DNA of 64,000 nt from Elymus sibiricus (lineage: Eukaryota > Streptophyta > Magnoliopsida > Poales > Poaceae): positions 454,450,379 through 454,514,378 of the forward strand of contig CM077676.1 of assembly GCA_039707655.1 (NCBI GenBank), in the 5' to 3' direction. Positions 45,529-57,819 of this stretch are shown in pieces. A model generated the notes under the pieces. It ran no database searches. It was not told where the DNA came from and saw nothing but the letters and a program-made list of their open reading frames with translations. The position numbers were made by a program, and so were the translations under genes. Position 1 is the stretch's first letter. Each line of letters starts with the position of its first letter.

Positions 45529-47193
45529 TGATGTCTACAACACAAGTTGTTCTTGTACACTCATGTTGGGCTTCCAAGCGCAGAGGTTTGTAGGACAGTA
45601 GCAATTTTCCCTCAAGTGGATGACCTAAGGTTTATCAATCCGTGGGAGGCGTAGGTTGAAGATGGTATCTCTCAAGCAACCCTGCAACCAAATACAAGAA
45701 ATCTCTTGTGTCCCCAACACACCCAATACAATGGTAAATTGTATAGGTGCACTAGTTTGGCAAAGAGATGGTGATAAAAGTTTAGTATGGATAGTAGATA
45801 TAGGTTTTTGTAATCTGAAAATATAAAAACAGCAAGGTAGCAAAAAGTAAACGAGCATAAAAATGGTATTGCAATGCTTAGAAACAAGGCCTAGGGTTCA
45901 TACTTTCACTAGTGCGATCTCCCAACATTGTTGACATAGTTGAATCATATGTAAATCCCTCACGTGCGACAAGGAGTTCACTCCAAAGTCACAAATAGCG
46001 GAGAACAAATGAAGATATTGTTGTACGGTACGAAACCACCTCAAAGTTATCCTTCCCGATCAATCTTATGAGCCATCCCCATTAATTGTCACGAACAGCC
46101 CTAGAGTTCGTACTAGAATAACACCTTAAGATACACATCAACCAAAACCCTAATGTCACCTAGGCACTCCAATGTCACCATGAGTACCCACGGGTTTGAT
46201 TATACGATATGCATCACACAATCTCAGATTCATCTATTCAAACCAACAGAAAGAACTTCAAAGAGTGCCCCAAAGTTTCTACCGGAAAGTCAAGACGAAA
46301 ACGTGTGCCAACCCTTATGCATAAATCCCCAAGGTCACGGAACCCGCAAGTTGATCACCAAAACATACATCAAGTGACTCAAGTGAATATCCCATTGTCA
46401 CCACAGATATCCATATGCAAGACATACATCAAGTGTTCTCAAATCCTTAAAGACTCAATCCGATAAGAAAACTTCAAAGGGAAAACTCAATTCATCACAC
46501 AAAGATAGAGAGGGGAAAACTCCATATGATTCATCTATATCAACAAAACTCGCGATACATCAAGATCGTGTCATCTCAAGAACACGAGAGAGAGAGATCA
46601 AACACATAGCTACTGGTACAAACCCTTAGCCCCGAGGGTGAACTACTCCCTCCTCATCATGGAGACCGCCGGGATGATGAAGATGGCCTCCGGTGATGCT
46701 TTCCCGCTCCGGCGGAGTACCGGAAAAGGGCTGTAGATGAGATCATGGAGGTACAGAGGCTTGCGGCGGCGTAAAAACTCATCTAGGTTAACTTTCGGGG
46801 GTTTCTGAATATATATGATTTTTTGGCGTTGGAATCACGCGATGGAGGGCCATAGGGGGCCCATGAGGCACCAGGGCGCGCCTGGGGGGTGGCGCACCCT
46901 GGTGGCTCGTGGAGCCCCTGTGGGTCTTCTGGCCTCCTCCCGAAGCTTCTAGTGTGTCTTATGTTCCAGAAAAAATCGTCAAAAAGTTTCGCTGCATTTG
47001 GACTTCATTTGGTATGGATTTTCTGGAAAACCAAAAACAAGCAGAAAACAACAACTGGAACTGGGCACTAGGTCAATATGTTAGTCCATGGAAATCATAT
47101 AAAAGCCATATAAAAGTGCACCAAAATCATTCAAAACTATAATAAACATGGCATGAATACTTCATAAATTATAGATACGTTGGAGACGTATCA
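45529..47193 (-). repeat. 3' LTR of the second Gypsy element (1665 bases)
   Basis: This is closely similar to 54031-55673. It holds the segment CTGGGCACTAGGTCAATATG near 47060, which is replaced in the partner LTR. Confidence 0.9.
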
Positions 47194-50100
47194 GCATCCC
47201 CAAGCTTAATTCCTGCTCGTCCTCGAGTAGGTAAATGATAAAAGAAATAATTTATGAAGTGTGTATGCTAGCATAGTGCATAAGTTTGATCAATGATAAT
47301 TTCAATCACTTTTCCTAGCATCATAATAGCAACTTTCTCTCATAAAAGTCATCATGATAAAGTAGCAATTAAAACAGGAATTTTGATGTGGAATGTTACC
47401 TATCATAATCATCATATAATCCTTTCTTTTATAGCAAGGACATTGGACTTGAATGATTCAAAGCAAAATCATTATTATAACAGCAATATTTATTATCATA
47501 AAACTTCTCATGAGCGAGTAACAATTCATCACAACAATGAAGTATAAGGCATAAACTTTCTTGGAAACTAACAAACTATTCTAGTTAACAATGCAATTGC
47601 AATTCATCATATTTTCAGGAAGGGTCTCATGTAGGATCTTTTTAGCAAGTCCACATACTCAACCATCATTTAGTCTTCTATGATTGCTAACACTCACGAC
47701 ATATATATATGGAGCAAAAGTTTCAGCCAGACACATAGAAAGATAGGGGCTTGTGATTTCGCCTCCCAACTTATTCACCTCAAGGGTGATGTCAACAATA
47801 ATAATTCATGATCACTCATATCCAACTGGATATATGTGCCTAGATCTTTCCCCACCACATGATGCTTGCAAAAGAGAAAAAAAAAGAAATAGAGGAGAAC
47901 ACTATTGACTCTTGCATAAAAAATAAATACATAAAAGTAAATGCATAAAAGATAGGCCATTCGCAGAGGGAAGCATAGGTTGTCTTGCGCTTCTTATTTT
48001 TGGATGCACAAGCTCTTAATGCAAAGGAACATCACGTTATATTGCCCCTTGTGATAGCAACCTTTATTATGCAGTCCGTCGCTTTTATTTCTTTACCATC
48101 ACAAGTTCGTACAACGCTTATTTCCCTTACAATAAAAGATCATACATATTTACGAGCAATTTTTATTGCTTTTTTGCACCGATGACAACTTACTTGAAGG
48201 ATCTTATTCAATCCCTAGGTAGATATAGTGGACTCTCATGACATGAAACTGGGTTTAAGGGTTTTGGATGCACAAGTAGTATCTCTACTTGGTGCGGATT
48301 TTTGGCTAGCAAAGATATTGGGCAAGCACCACATGTTGGAGGATAACAATATAACTTCTATGTGAATATGAACAAATATAATTCATTACGTTGTCTTCCT
48401 TGTCCAACGTCAACATTTTGACATAAAATACTTAATGAGGCTCACAATCATAAAAGATGTCCAAGATAGTATATTTGCATGCGAATCTTCTCTTCCCTTA
48501 TTAACTTTTTCATGAATTGCATCATTGACTAATGCTATGCTTGTTAACCTCCAATAAATTTTACCACTTATACTTTTCTTTATGTAATGTCATTACTTTC
48601 CATAAGATTAGCATATGATCTCTTTCATTATTTTCATTGCAAGGAATCACACTTATCATTTCCAATGATCTATATGAAAGTTTTTATTATATCCCTCTCG
48701 AATATTCATCTTGGGACCAAATTCATATCTTGTGCAAATTACCATTACTATTATTAGCTCTCAAAAAGATATAAGTGAAGCATGAGAATTAATGACAAAC
48801 TACTCCAAAATATATAAGCGAAGATCAATGAGTAGCGAAACAATTAAGTAGCTATGTAAGGACTCTCTCTTATTTAAAAAGTTTCAGATCTTGGTATTTT
48901 ATTCAAACAGCAAGCAAAACAAAGACACAACCAAGTATAGCACACATTATGTGAACAAGTAAAAACTTGGGTTCAATCGAGACTAACCGATCGTTGATGA
49001 AGAAAAGTGATGGGATGCCTACCGGGGCATCCCCAAGCTTGAATGCTTGATACTTCTTGGAATATTAACTTGGGGAGCCTTGGGCATCCCCAAGCTTGAA
49101 CTCTTGTGTCTCGTTAATTCTTCTCATATAATAGTTTCCCTAAGTTTCAAAAACTTCATCCACACACAACTTGACAAGAACTTGTGAGATATGTTAGTAT
49201 AAATCCACTCAAAACCTCAACATTCTATACTGTAGCAAATCACTAAAATTATAATTAAACATTGAATACTAAATGCTTCTGCATATTTAGTACTCCTATC
49301 CTCAAATAGAATCATTAAACAAGCCAACATATGCAAACAATGCAAACATAACAGCAATCTGCCTAAACAGGATAGTCTGTAAAGGATAATTAAGAATCCA
49401 TACTTAGATAACTCAAAAAATTCTGAAAATTTACCACACTGGAAATAATTTATCAAAGTTGACTTTGTAAAAATTTCAAGATTTTATCACATTCTGACAT
49501 TTCTGCGCAATTTAATCAATAGCAGCAAACTTTCTGTTTTGAAAAAGCAACTCATAAACTTGCAAACTGAGCATGGTAAAGGCTATACTTGGCATTTTAT
49601 TGAACTAAAAGATACAAAACATGATTATTGATAACACAAAGCAAATATAAACAGGAGAAAATGATGCTCCAAGCAAACTCATATTATGTGACGAATAAAA
49701 ATATAGCTCCGAGTGAGGTTACCGATAGTGTTGAAGGCGAAAGAGGGGATGCCTTCCGGGGCATCCCCAAGCTTAGTTGCTTGGGTCTTCCTTGAATTTT
49801 ACCTTGGGGTGCCTTGGGCATCCCCAAGATTAGGGTCTTGCCACTCCTCATTCTCCTCATATCAATATCTCACCCAAAACTTGAAAACTTCAATCACACA
49901 AAACTTAACGGAACTTCGTGAGAACGGTTAGTATGATAAAGAATAAACCATCACTTGGGTACTGTCCAAGACAAGATTCACAATTGTTACCATATAATTA
50001 CTAATGTATTCTATCATTTCCACAATTTATATCTCATAATATAAGCTATGGAAACATTAAAACAAGCAAACTATGCATCGAAAACAGAATCTGTCAAAAA

Positions 50101-50448
50101 CAGAACAGTCTGTAATGATCTGAGCAACTACCATACTTATGGCACTCAAAAAATTCTGAAAAATTAGGAAAACGTCAAAAAATTTCATATAAATACTGTG
50201 TAAAAATTTCAGAATTTTTGACTCTCCAGTAAAATCTGGGAAATTAAACACGGGAGGCAAAAGTTTCTGATTTTGCACAGAATTGAATCAACAAGTATCC
50301 ACACTATCCCAAAGGTTTTACTTGGCACTTTATTGAAAGAAAACATATAAAACATGATTACTACAGTAGCTTAATCATGTGAACACACTAAAATAGAAAG
50401 GATAAGTATTGGGTTGTCTCCCAACAAGCGCTTTTCTTTAATGCCTTT
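47194..50448 (-). other. Gypsy 3' internal region, AT-rich, with repeated polypurine-like motifs
   Basis: No coding frame is supported. GCATCCCCAAGCTT, the inverse of the polypurine-tract core AAGCTTGGGGATGC, recurs at 47194, near 49028, 49086 and 49764, and with CAAGATT at 49819. The hairpin GGGATGCCTTCCGGGGCATCCCC lies near 49748-49770. These fit a long 3' untranslated region of an Athila-like element. Confidence 0.6.
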
Positions 50449-51240
50449 TTAGCTAGGCAAGATGATTTTAATGATGCTCACATAAAAAGTGAATAATTGA
50501 AACATAATGGGAGCATCATGAAGCATATGACAAGCACATTTAAGACTAACCCACATCCTATGCATAGGGATTTTGTGAGCAAATAGTTTATGGGAGCAAG
50601 AATCAACTAGTATAGGAAGGCAAAACAAGCATAACTTCAAAACTTTCAACACATAGAGAGGAAACTTAAAATTATTGCAACACCTACAAGCTTGTGATCC
50701 TCTCTCATAATAATTTCCAGTAGCATCATTAAGAAATTCAACAATATATCCATTACACAAAGCATTCTTGTCATGATACATAAGCATAGAATTTTTATTA
50801 CTCTCCACATAAGCAAATTTCTTCTCATTCCTAATAGTGGGAGCAAACTCAACAAAATAACTATCATGAGATACTTGATTGGCATAATCCAATTGAAAAC
50901 TAAAATCATGACGACAAGTTTCATAGTTATCATTATTCTTTATAGCATACATGTCATCACCATAATCATCATAGATAGCAACTTTGTTGTCACAATTAAT
51001 TGGGACCTCTTCCAAAATAGTGGATTCATCACTAAATAAAGTCACGACCTCTCCAAATCCACTTTCATAATTATAATCATCATAAATAGGAGGCATGCTA
51101 TCATCATAATAAATTTGCTCATCAAAACTTGGGGGACTAAAAATATCATCTTCATCAAACATAGCATCCCCAAGCTTGTAGCTTTGCATATCACTAGCAT
51201 CAAGGATATTTAGAGAATTCATACTAGCAACATTGCAATC
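50449..51240 (-). pseudogene. Gypsy env-like or extra reading frame, 5' end removed by a Copia insertion
   Basis: The minus-strand frame starts at the Copia border with EHDCNVASMNSLN and continues SYKLGDAMFDEDD, ESGFGEVVTLFSDE, MLMYHDKNALCNGYIVEFLN, NYYERGSQACR and KIPMHRMWVSLKC to a stop at 50449. The same protein family appears in the Gypsy remains at 61830-62650 (ESGFGEVITL; KIPMHRKYV). Some Athila-like Gypsy elements carry such a frame after pol. Its function is not established; calling it env-like rests on position only. Confidence 0.65.
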
Positions 51241-51246
51241 ATGCTC

Positions 51247-52992
51247 TGTTGGGGAACGGAGCATGAATTTCAAAAAATTTCCTACGCTCACGCAAGATCT
51301 ATCCATGGAGATGCATCGCTACGAGAGGGGGGAGTGTGTCTACGTACCCTCGTAGATCGTTAGCGGAAGCGTCTCACAACGCGGTTGATGTAGTCGAACG
51401 ATCCTTCGAGCTCCACCGATCGAGTACCGAACGTACGACACCTCCGAGTTCTACACACGTGCAGCTCGGTGACGTTCCTTGCCTTCTTGATCCAGCAAGA
51501 CGTCGAGGAAGTAGATGAGTTCCGTCAGCACGACGGCGTGGCGACGGTGGTGGTGAAGAACAATCTCCGCAGGGCTTCGCCAAGCACTACGGAAACTTTA
51601 ACGGAGGATGAACTAGAGGGGCGGGGTTGCCGGCACACGGCTTGGGAATACTTGATGTGTTCCGGGTGCTAGCCCTGCCCCTCTATTTATATGTTGAGCC
51701 CTGGGGTCGAAACTTGGAGAAAAAGCCTCCTCAAAGTCGGTTTGGCCCGCAAGGCAAGAGTCCTACTCGGTTTCCAGGAACGCGTACAAGCGGTAGTACC
51801 GCTTACGAGCGATAGTACCGCGTAAAGCGGTAGTACCGCTTACGAGCGGTAGTACCGTTTACGAAGACAGCAAAACTTCCTTTTGCTCCTTCCCAAAACC
51901 TTGTGGGCTTTACCCCTTGGCCCAAATAAAGTGTTCTCGTACCCGAACATTTCGAGAAACATCCGAAATCCCTTCCGGTGAATTCCGGAACCCTTCCGGA
52001 GACCAAACACTATTATCCCATATATCAATCTTTACCTCCGGACTATTTCGGAGATCCTCGTCATGTCCGGGATCTTATCCGGGACTCCGAACAACCTTCG
52101 GTCACCAATCACATAACTCATATAATACTATATCGTCATCGAACTTTAAGTGTGCGGACCCTACGGGTTCGGGAATTATGTAGACATGACCGAGACGACT
52201 CTCCGGTCAATAACCAACAGCGGAACCTGGATGCTCATATTGGTTCCTACATATTCCACGAAGATCTTTATCGGTGAACCTCATATGTCAACATACGTTA
52301 TTCCCTTTGTCTGGTGGTATGTTACTTGCCCGAGATTCGATCGTCGGTATCCAATACCTAGTTCAATCTCGTTACCGGCAAGTCTCTTTACTCGTTCCGT
52401 AATACATCATCTTGCAACTAACTCTTTAGTCACGGTGCTTGCAAGGCTTCTGTGATGCTGTATTACCGAGAGGGCCCAGAGATACCTCTCCGATAGTCGG
52501 AGTGACAAATCCCAATCTTGATCCATGCCAACTCAACAAACACTTTCGGAGATACCTGTAGTGCACCTTTATAATCACCCAGCTACGTTGTGACGTTTGA
52601 TACACCCAAAGTATTCCTACGGTATCCGGGAGTTGCATGATCTCATGGTCAGAGGAACGTGTATTTGACATAGTGAAAGCAATAGCAATAAACTGAATGA
52701 TCATATGCTATGCTAACGGTTGGGTCATGTCCATCACATCATTCTCCTAATGATGTGATCCCGTTATCAAATGACAACTCATGTCCATGGTCATGAAATC
52801 TTGACCATCTTTTGATTAACGAGCTAGTCTAGTAGAGGCTTACTAGGGACTCAGTATTTGTTTATCTATTCACACATGTATTAAGTTTCCGGTCAATACA
52901 ATTCTAGCATGAATAATAAACCATTATCATGAACGGGGAAATATGATAATAATAAACACTTTATTAATTGCCCCTAGGGCATATTTCCAATA
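51247..52992 (-). repeat. Angela-like Copia LTR (1746 bases)
   Basis: This runs from TGTTGGGGAACGG to ATTTCCAATA; the usual end would be CAACA, so one base has mutated. It contains a block of GCGGTAGTACCGC palindromes at 51790-51862. Confidence 0.85.
51790..51862. repeat. four tandem palindromic units GCGGTAGTACCGC
   Basis: The units read AGCGGTAGTACCGCT, AGCGATAGTACCGCG, AGCGGTAGTACCGCT and AGCGGTAGTACCGTT, spaced about 20 bases apart by TACG or TAA. Each unit is a near-perfect palindrome and could pair with itself or with its neighbours. Confidence 0.88.
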
Positions 52993-53016
52993 GTCTCCCA
53001 CTTGCACTAGAGTCAA

Positions 53017-53992
53017 TTACATTGTAATGAATCTAACACCCATCGAGTTCTGGTGTTGATCATGTTTTGCTCGTGGAAGAGGTTTAGTCAACGGGTCTGC
53101 CACATTCAGATCCGTATGCATTTTGCAAATCTCTATGTCTCCATCCTTGATCAAATTCCGAATGGAGTTGAAGCGGCGCTTTATATGCTTGGTTCTCTTG
53201 TGAAACCTGGGCTCCTTTGCTATAGCAATTGCTCCAGTGTTGTCACATAAGATAGTCATTGGACCCGATGCACTAGGTATGACACCTAGATCGGATATGA
53301 ACTCCTTCATCCAGACTCCTTCATGTGCTGCTACGGAAGCAGCTATGTATTCCGCTTCACATGTAGATCCCGCCACGACGCTCTGCTTGGAACTGCACCA
53401 ACTGACCGCTCCACCATTAAGAATAAATACGTATCCAGATTGTGACTTAGAGTCATCTGGATCTGTGTCAAAGCTAGCATCGACGTAACCCTTTACGACG
53501 AGCTCTTTGTCACCTCCATAAACGAGAAACATGTCCTTGGTCCTTTTCAGGTACTTCAGGATATTCTTGACCGATGTCCAGTGATCTACTCCTGGATCAC
53601 TTTGGTACCTTCCCACCAAGCTAATAGCGAGAAATACAGCAGGTCTAGTACATAGCATGGCATACATAATAGAGCCTATGGCTGAGGCATAGGGGATGAC
53701 ACTCATCTTCTCTTTGTCTTCTGCCGTGGTCGGGCTTTGAGTCTTACTCAATCTCACACCTTGCAATACAGGCAAGAACCCTTTCTTTGACTGATCCATT
53801 TTGAACTTCTTCAAAATCTTGTCAAGGTATGTGCTTTGTGAAAGTCAAATGAGGCGTCTTGATCTATCTCTATAGATCTTGATGCCTAATATGTAAGCAG
53901 CTTCTCTGAGATCCTTCATTGAAAAACTTTTGTTCAAATAACCCTTTATGCTTTCCAGAAATTCTATGTCATTTCCCATCAATAATATGTCA
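53017..53992 (-). pseudogene. Copia polyprotein 3' end (RT end and RNase H)
   Basis: The minus strand reads from the reverse-transcriptase end (EFLESIKGYLNK; STYLDKILKKFKMDQ) into RNase H (VIPYASAIGSIMYAMLCTRP; KGYVDASFDTDPDDSKSQSG; GAVSWCSSKQSVVAGSTCEA; DNTGAIAIAKEPRFHKRTKH) to the stop at 53017. A stop at about 53848 breaks the frame between RT and RNase H. The 5' side is deleted at 53992. Confidence 0.88.
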
Positions 53993-54005
53993 AGCACTCA
54001 CCTCC

Positions 54006-54030
54006 CCGGCAACGGCGCCAGAAAAGAGCT
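54006..54030 (-). other. primer-binding site of the second Gypsy element
   Basis: In minus orientation, following the 5' LTR and a short AGCTCTTTT spacer, the sequence CTGGCGCCGTTGCCGGGG is a typical tRNA-complementary primer site of Triticeae Gypsy elements. The adjacent TGAGTGCTTGAC is leader sequence, broken by the deletion. Confidence 0.75.
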
Positions 54031-55673
54031 TGATGTCTACTACACAACTTGTTCTTGTAGACTCGTGTTGGGCCTCCAAGCGCAGAGGTTTGTAGGACAG
54101 TAGCAATTTTCCCTCAAGTGGATGACCTAAGGTTTATCAATCCGTGGGAGGCATAGGTTGAAGATGGTATCTCTCAAGCAACCCTGCAACCAAATACAAG
54201 AAATCTCTTGCGTCCCCAACACACCCAATACAATGGTAAATTGTATAGGTGCACTAGTTCGGCGAAGAGATGGTGATAAAAGTGTAGTATGGATAGTAGA
54301 TATAGGTTTTTGTAATCTGAAAATATAAAAACAGCAAGGTAGCAAAAAGTAAACGGGCATAAAAACGGTATTGCAATGCTTAGAACCAAGGCCTAGGGTT
54401 CATACTTTCACTAGTGCGATCTCCCAACATTGTTGACATAGTTGAATCATATGTAAATCCCTCACGTGCGACAAAGAGTTCACTCCAAAGTCACAAATAG
54501 CGGAGAACAAACAAAGAAATTGTTGTAGGGTACGAAACCACCTCAAAGTTATCCTTCCCGATCAATCTTATGAGCCATCCCCATTAATTGTCACGAACAG
54601 CCCTAGAGTTCGTACTAGAATAACACCTTAAGATACACATCAACCAAAACCCTAATGTCACCTAGGCACTCCAATGTCACCACGAGTACCCACGGGTTTG
54701 ATTATACGATATGCATCACACAATCTCAGATTCATCTATTCAAACCAACACAAAGAACTTCAAAGAGTGCCCCATAGTTTCTACCGGAAAGTCAAGACGA
54801 AAACGTGTGCCAAACCTTATGCATAAATCCCCAAGGTCACGGAACCCGCAAGTTGATCACCAAAACATACATCAAGTGACTCAAGTGAATATCCCATTGT
54901 TACCACAGATATCCATATGCAAGACATACATCAAGTGTTCTCAAATCCTTAAAGACTCAATCCGATAAGAAAACTTCAAAGGGAAAACTCAACTCATCAC
55001 AAGAAGATAGAGAGGGAAAAACTCCATATGATTCATCTATATCAACAAAGCTCGCGATACATCAAGATCGTGTCATCTCAAGAACACGAGAGAGAGAGAT
55101 CAAACACATAGCTACTGGTACAAACCCTCAGCCCCGAGGGTGAACTACTCCCTCCTCATCATGGAGACCGCCGGGATGATGAAGATGGTCTCCGGTGATG
55201 CTTTCCCCCTCCGGCGGAGTACCGGAAAAGGGCTGTAGATGAGATCGTGGAGGTATAGAGGCTTGCGACGGCGTAAAAACTCATCTAGGTTAACTTTCAT
55301 GGTTTCTGAATATATATGATTTTTTGGCGTTGGAATCACGTGAAGGAGGGCCACAGGGGGCCCACGAGGCACCAGGGCGCGCCTGGGGGGTGGCGCGCCC
55401 TGGTTGCTCGTGGAGCCCCTGTGGGTCTTCTGGCCTCCTCCTGAAGCTTCTAGTGTCTCTTATGTTCCAGAAAAAAATGTCAAAAAGTTTCGCTGCATTT
55501 GGACTTCATTTGGTATGGATTTTCTGGAAAACCAAAAACAAGCAGAAAACAGCAACTGGAGACGTATCACGCGAATCATATAAAAGCCATATAAAGTGCA
55601 CCAAAATCATACAAAACTATAATAAACATGGCATGAATACTTCATAAATTATAGATATGTTGGAGACGTATCA
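54031..55673 (-). repeat. 5' LTR of the second Gypsy element (1643 bases)
   Basis: This pairs with 45529-47193. At about 55557-55585 it has GGAGACGTATCACGCGAATC in place of partner sequence. That is a copy of its own terminus plus the first flanking bases. Confidence 0.9.
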
Positions 55674-55678
55674 TGCGA

Positions 55679-56339
55679 ATCATCGCAAAACAAGCAGATT
55701 ATGCTCAATCATAGGCGCTCAACTCGATGTAGCCCATGCCGTAATGCAGCTCCACGGAATCAATCCAGATAACCGATTACTACTTCACCCGGAATCGGAA
55801 ATGCATAACCGGCGAACTGGATTCAAATCATCCACCCCAGATTACCCCTCACTTCATCTGGAACAGATAACGCAGCGGAACCAGAAGAATCTCATCACGA
55901 AAAAAGCAAGCACAAGTAGAATTTAGGAAATCCCAGAAGAAGAAAGGGAACTGGATCTTTCAGATCAAACAACCAGACCCGAGAAACCAAGAATCCAACA
56001 AAATCACAAGCTAGACCAACTCAAAGAGAAGAATCACAGAAAAAAAAACCAAAAACTTCACCGGAGCACAAACTTTCCAGGTCCACTTCCCCACCCAACA
56101 AAATCGCTCCGGGCGAGAACAAATGAGCAAGGAGAAACACGGGATGATTAGACGGGATAGACGAGTACCTAAAACAGATTGCCGCCTTCCTTCCCGGTGC
56201 TCCAATCCAACCAACCTTCCACCCAGAACCAAATTGCCCCGCTTCACTTCTTCTTGAGATGCCAGACAAAGTGGAAGACCGAGTTCAGAGATGAGCAGTG
56301 GATAGAACCCGAGGGAATTTGGATTCTCCTTCTTCCTTC
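55679..56339. other. unassigned DNA right of the second Gypsy element
   Basis: Only short open frames are found (for example minus 56436-56011, which crosses into the next repeat), without recognisable domains. Confidence 0.4.
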
Positions 56340-57538
56340 TGTAGGGTAACGCAGTAGAAAACAAAAAAATTCGTACTACGAACACACCCAGGATCACTAG
56401 CGAGATGCATACAAGGTTTGATTTAATCATTACCAACTCATAGCGTAGTGGAAGTAGAGTCGGTGAAGATCATCGTTGCAGATCCCCGCAGCTAGGATTT
56501 TACAACCTCCCAACCGCGAGGATGTTCTCCCTCGAACAGCCCTTCGGGCGGAAGATCGAAACTACAATCTCTCTACCGGTTTGCACACATACGGTGTCAG
56601 CTATCCGGCAGGGCTTCGCAGTCTAGAACTAATACCTACCGAAAACCAGACAGCCTTTCGGCACTACGAAACTATTTCATGGAGTGAGAGAGAGAAGGGC
56701 AGATTATTGCATGCCTTTGTATGAGAGCTCAAGAGAGAACTTGTGTGAAATGGAGAGCCCTCTACACCTATATTTATAGTGAGAGCAAGGGGTAGAGGCT
56801 TGGGGGGAAAGACCAAAAGGGGGCTTGGATATTTTCCACCAAAAGCCACAAAAAGGGGGAAAGGGGAGCTCCATGGAGGAGTTCCTCCTTGGCCCGGCCA
56901 CATGTGTGTGGGCTCCGTTGTGGGGGGCCACACCTCCCCCATGTCATCCTCCACAATTTTTAGGGAAAGCCCCAAAAGGTGGCTTTCCAAAAAGCCACCA
57001 AAAGGGGGATGTACCCTAATAGTGTTGCCTACATCATCATCCCATGATTCATGGGATCTTGTCCCCTCAAACTGGGACAAGATTTTTCCGTGACTGTTTT
57101 ATCCGAAAAAATTCTGAAAGGTCCAGAACATTTCCGGCACCCCCCTAAAATAATTTTGGACGCGTTCCGGAACATTTCCGGTATGATGTTTTTATCTCCA
57201 AAACATTTCCGGTTACTCCGAAACACTTCCGGTTTTCTCTCTAAAACTTTTCCGTCGTCTCCAAAACTTTTCCGGTGACTTTCTCTTGGACTCCCTGTCT
57301 AGTACTCAGCAGATAGATGACCCTTAAATGTGTGACCCTGTAGGTTCGGTGAAGTATAGACATGACTGAAACACTTTCCGATCAATGATCAATAGCGGAA
57401 CCGTGGACATCCATATTGACCCCTATACCCACATGAATAAATATTCGAGCGAACCTGTAGTTACCGAATGATGTTCATGTTGCTTCGCGATATGTTACAA
57501 ATACCCGAGGTCAGATTATTGGCATCCCCAAGAATCAA
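56340..57538 (-). repeat. Copia-type LTR fragment, cut by a Gypsy LTR
   Basis: This opens TGTAGGGTAACGCAG, resembling the start of Angela-type LTRs, and shows the same order of features as 51247-52992, including AGCGGAACC and GATATGTTAC-like phrases. It stops at 57538, where TGATACGTCTCC begins. TTTCCGG is repeated about eight times between 57130 and 57275. Confidence 0.65.
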
Positions 57539-57819
57539 TGATACGTCTCCAACGTATCTATAATTTTTGATTGTTCCATGCTGTTATAATATCAATCTTG
57601 GATGTTTTTATAATCATTTACAGCAATTTTATATCATTTTTGGAGACTAACCTATTAACCTAGTGCCCAGTGCTAGTTGCTGTTTTCTGCCCTGTTTTTG
57701 TTTCACATAAAATCAATATCAAACGAAGTCCAAATACAGTGAAACTTTTTGGAGATTTTTTCTTGGGCAAGAAGAATACTGGAAGCTTCGGGAGAGGGCC
57801 AGAAGATGAAGAGGTGGGC
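57539..57819 (+). repeat. Gypsy LTR 5' piece in plus orientation (281 bases)
   Basis: This starts TGATACGTCTCCAACGTATC and is the inverse of 59064-59344. It joins abruptly at 57819 to the other end of a minus-oriented LTR. Confidence 0.88.

Larger units (their letters stand above)
51247..53992 (-). mobile_element. Angela-like Copia retrotransposon, truncated, inside the second Gypsy
   Basis: One LTR (51247-52992) is followed, in minus orientation, by the polypurine tract AAGTGGGAGAC and then the 3' part of the polyprotein. The element stops at about 53992, where the Gypsy leader resumes directly. The other LTR, gag, protease, integrase and most of the reverse transcriptase are gone, together with the Gypsy gag and pol. 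The LTR start TGTTGGGGAACGGAGC and its 1.75-kb length resemble Angela/WIS elements. Confidence 0.85.
45529..55673 (-). mobile_element. Gypsy-type LTR element (second), minus strand, internally deleted
   Basis: The LTRs at 45529-47193 and 54031-55673 open TGATGTCTAC and close GAGACGTATCA on the plus strand; in the element's own direction they start TGATACGTCTCC. The target duplication is CGCGA at 45524-45528 and TGCGA at 55674-55678, one difference. In the element's direction the right LTR is followed by the primer site CTGGCGCCGTTGCCGGGG (54006-54023), and the left LTR is preceded by the tract AAGCTTGGGGATGC. gag and pol are absent. An env-like region remains, and a Copia element is inserted at 51247. 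Confidence 0.9.

Noticed and set aside
50449..51306. A complete env-like gene starting at 51306
   Set aside because: The first codons lie in the Copia LTR; the Gypsy-derived part begins at about 51240.
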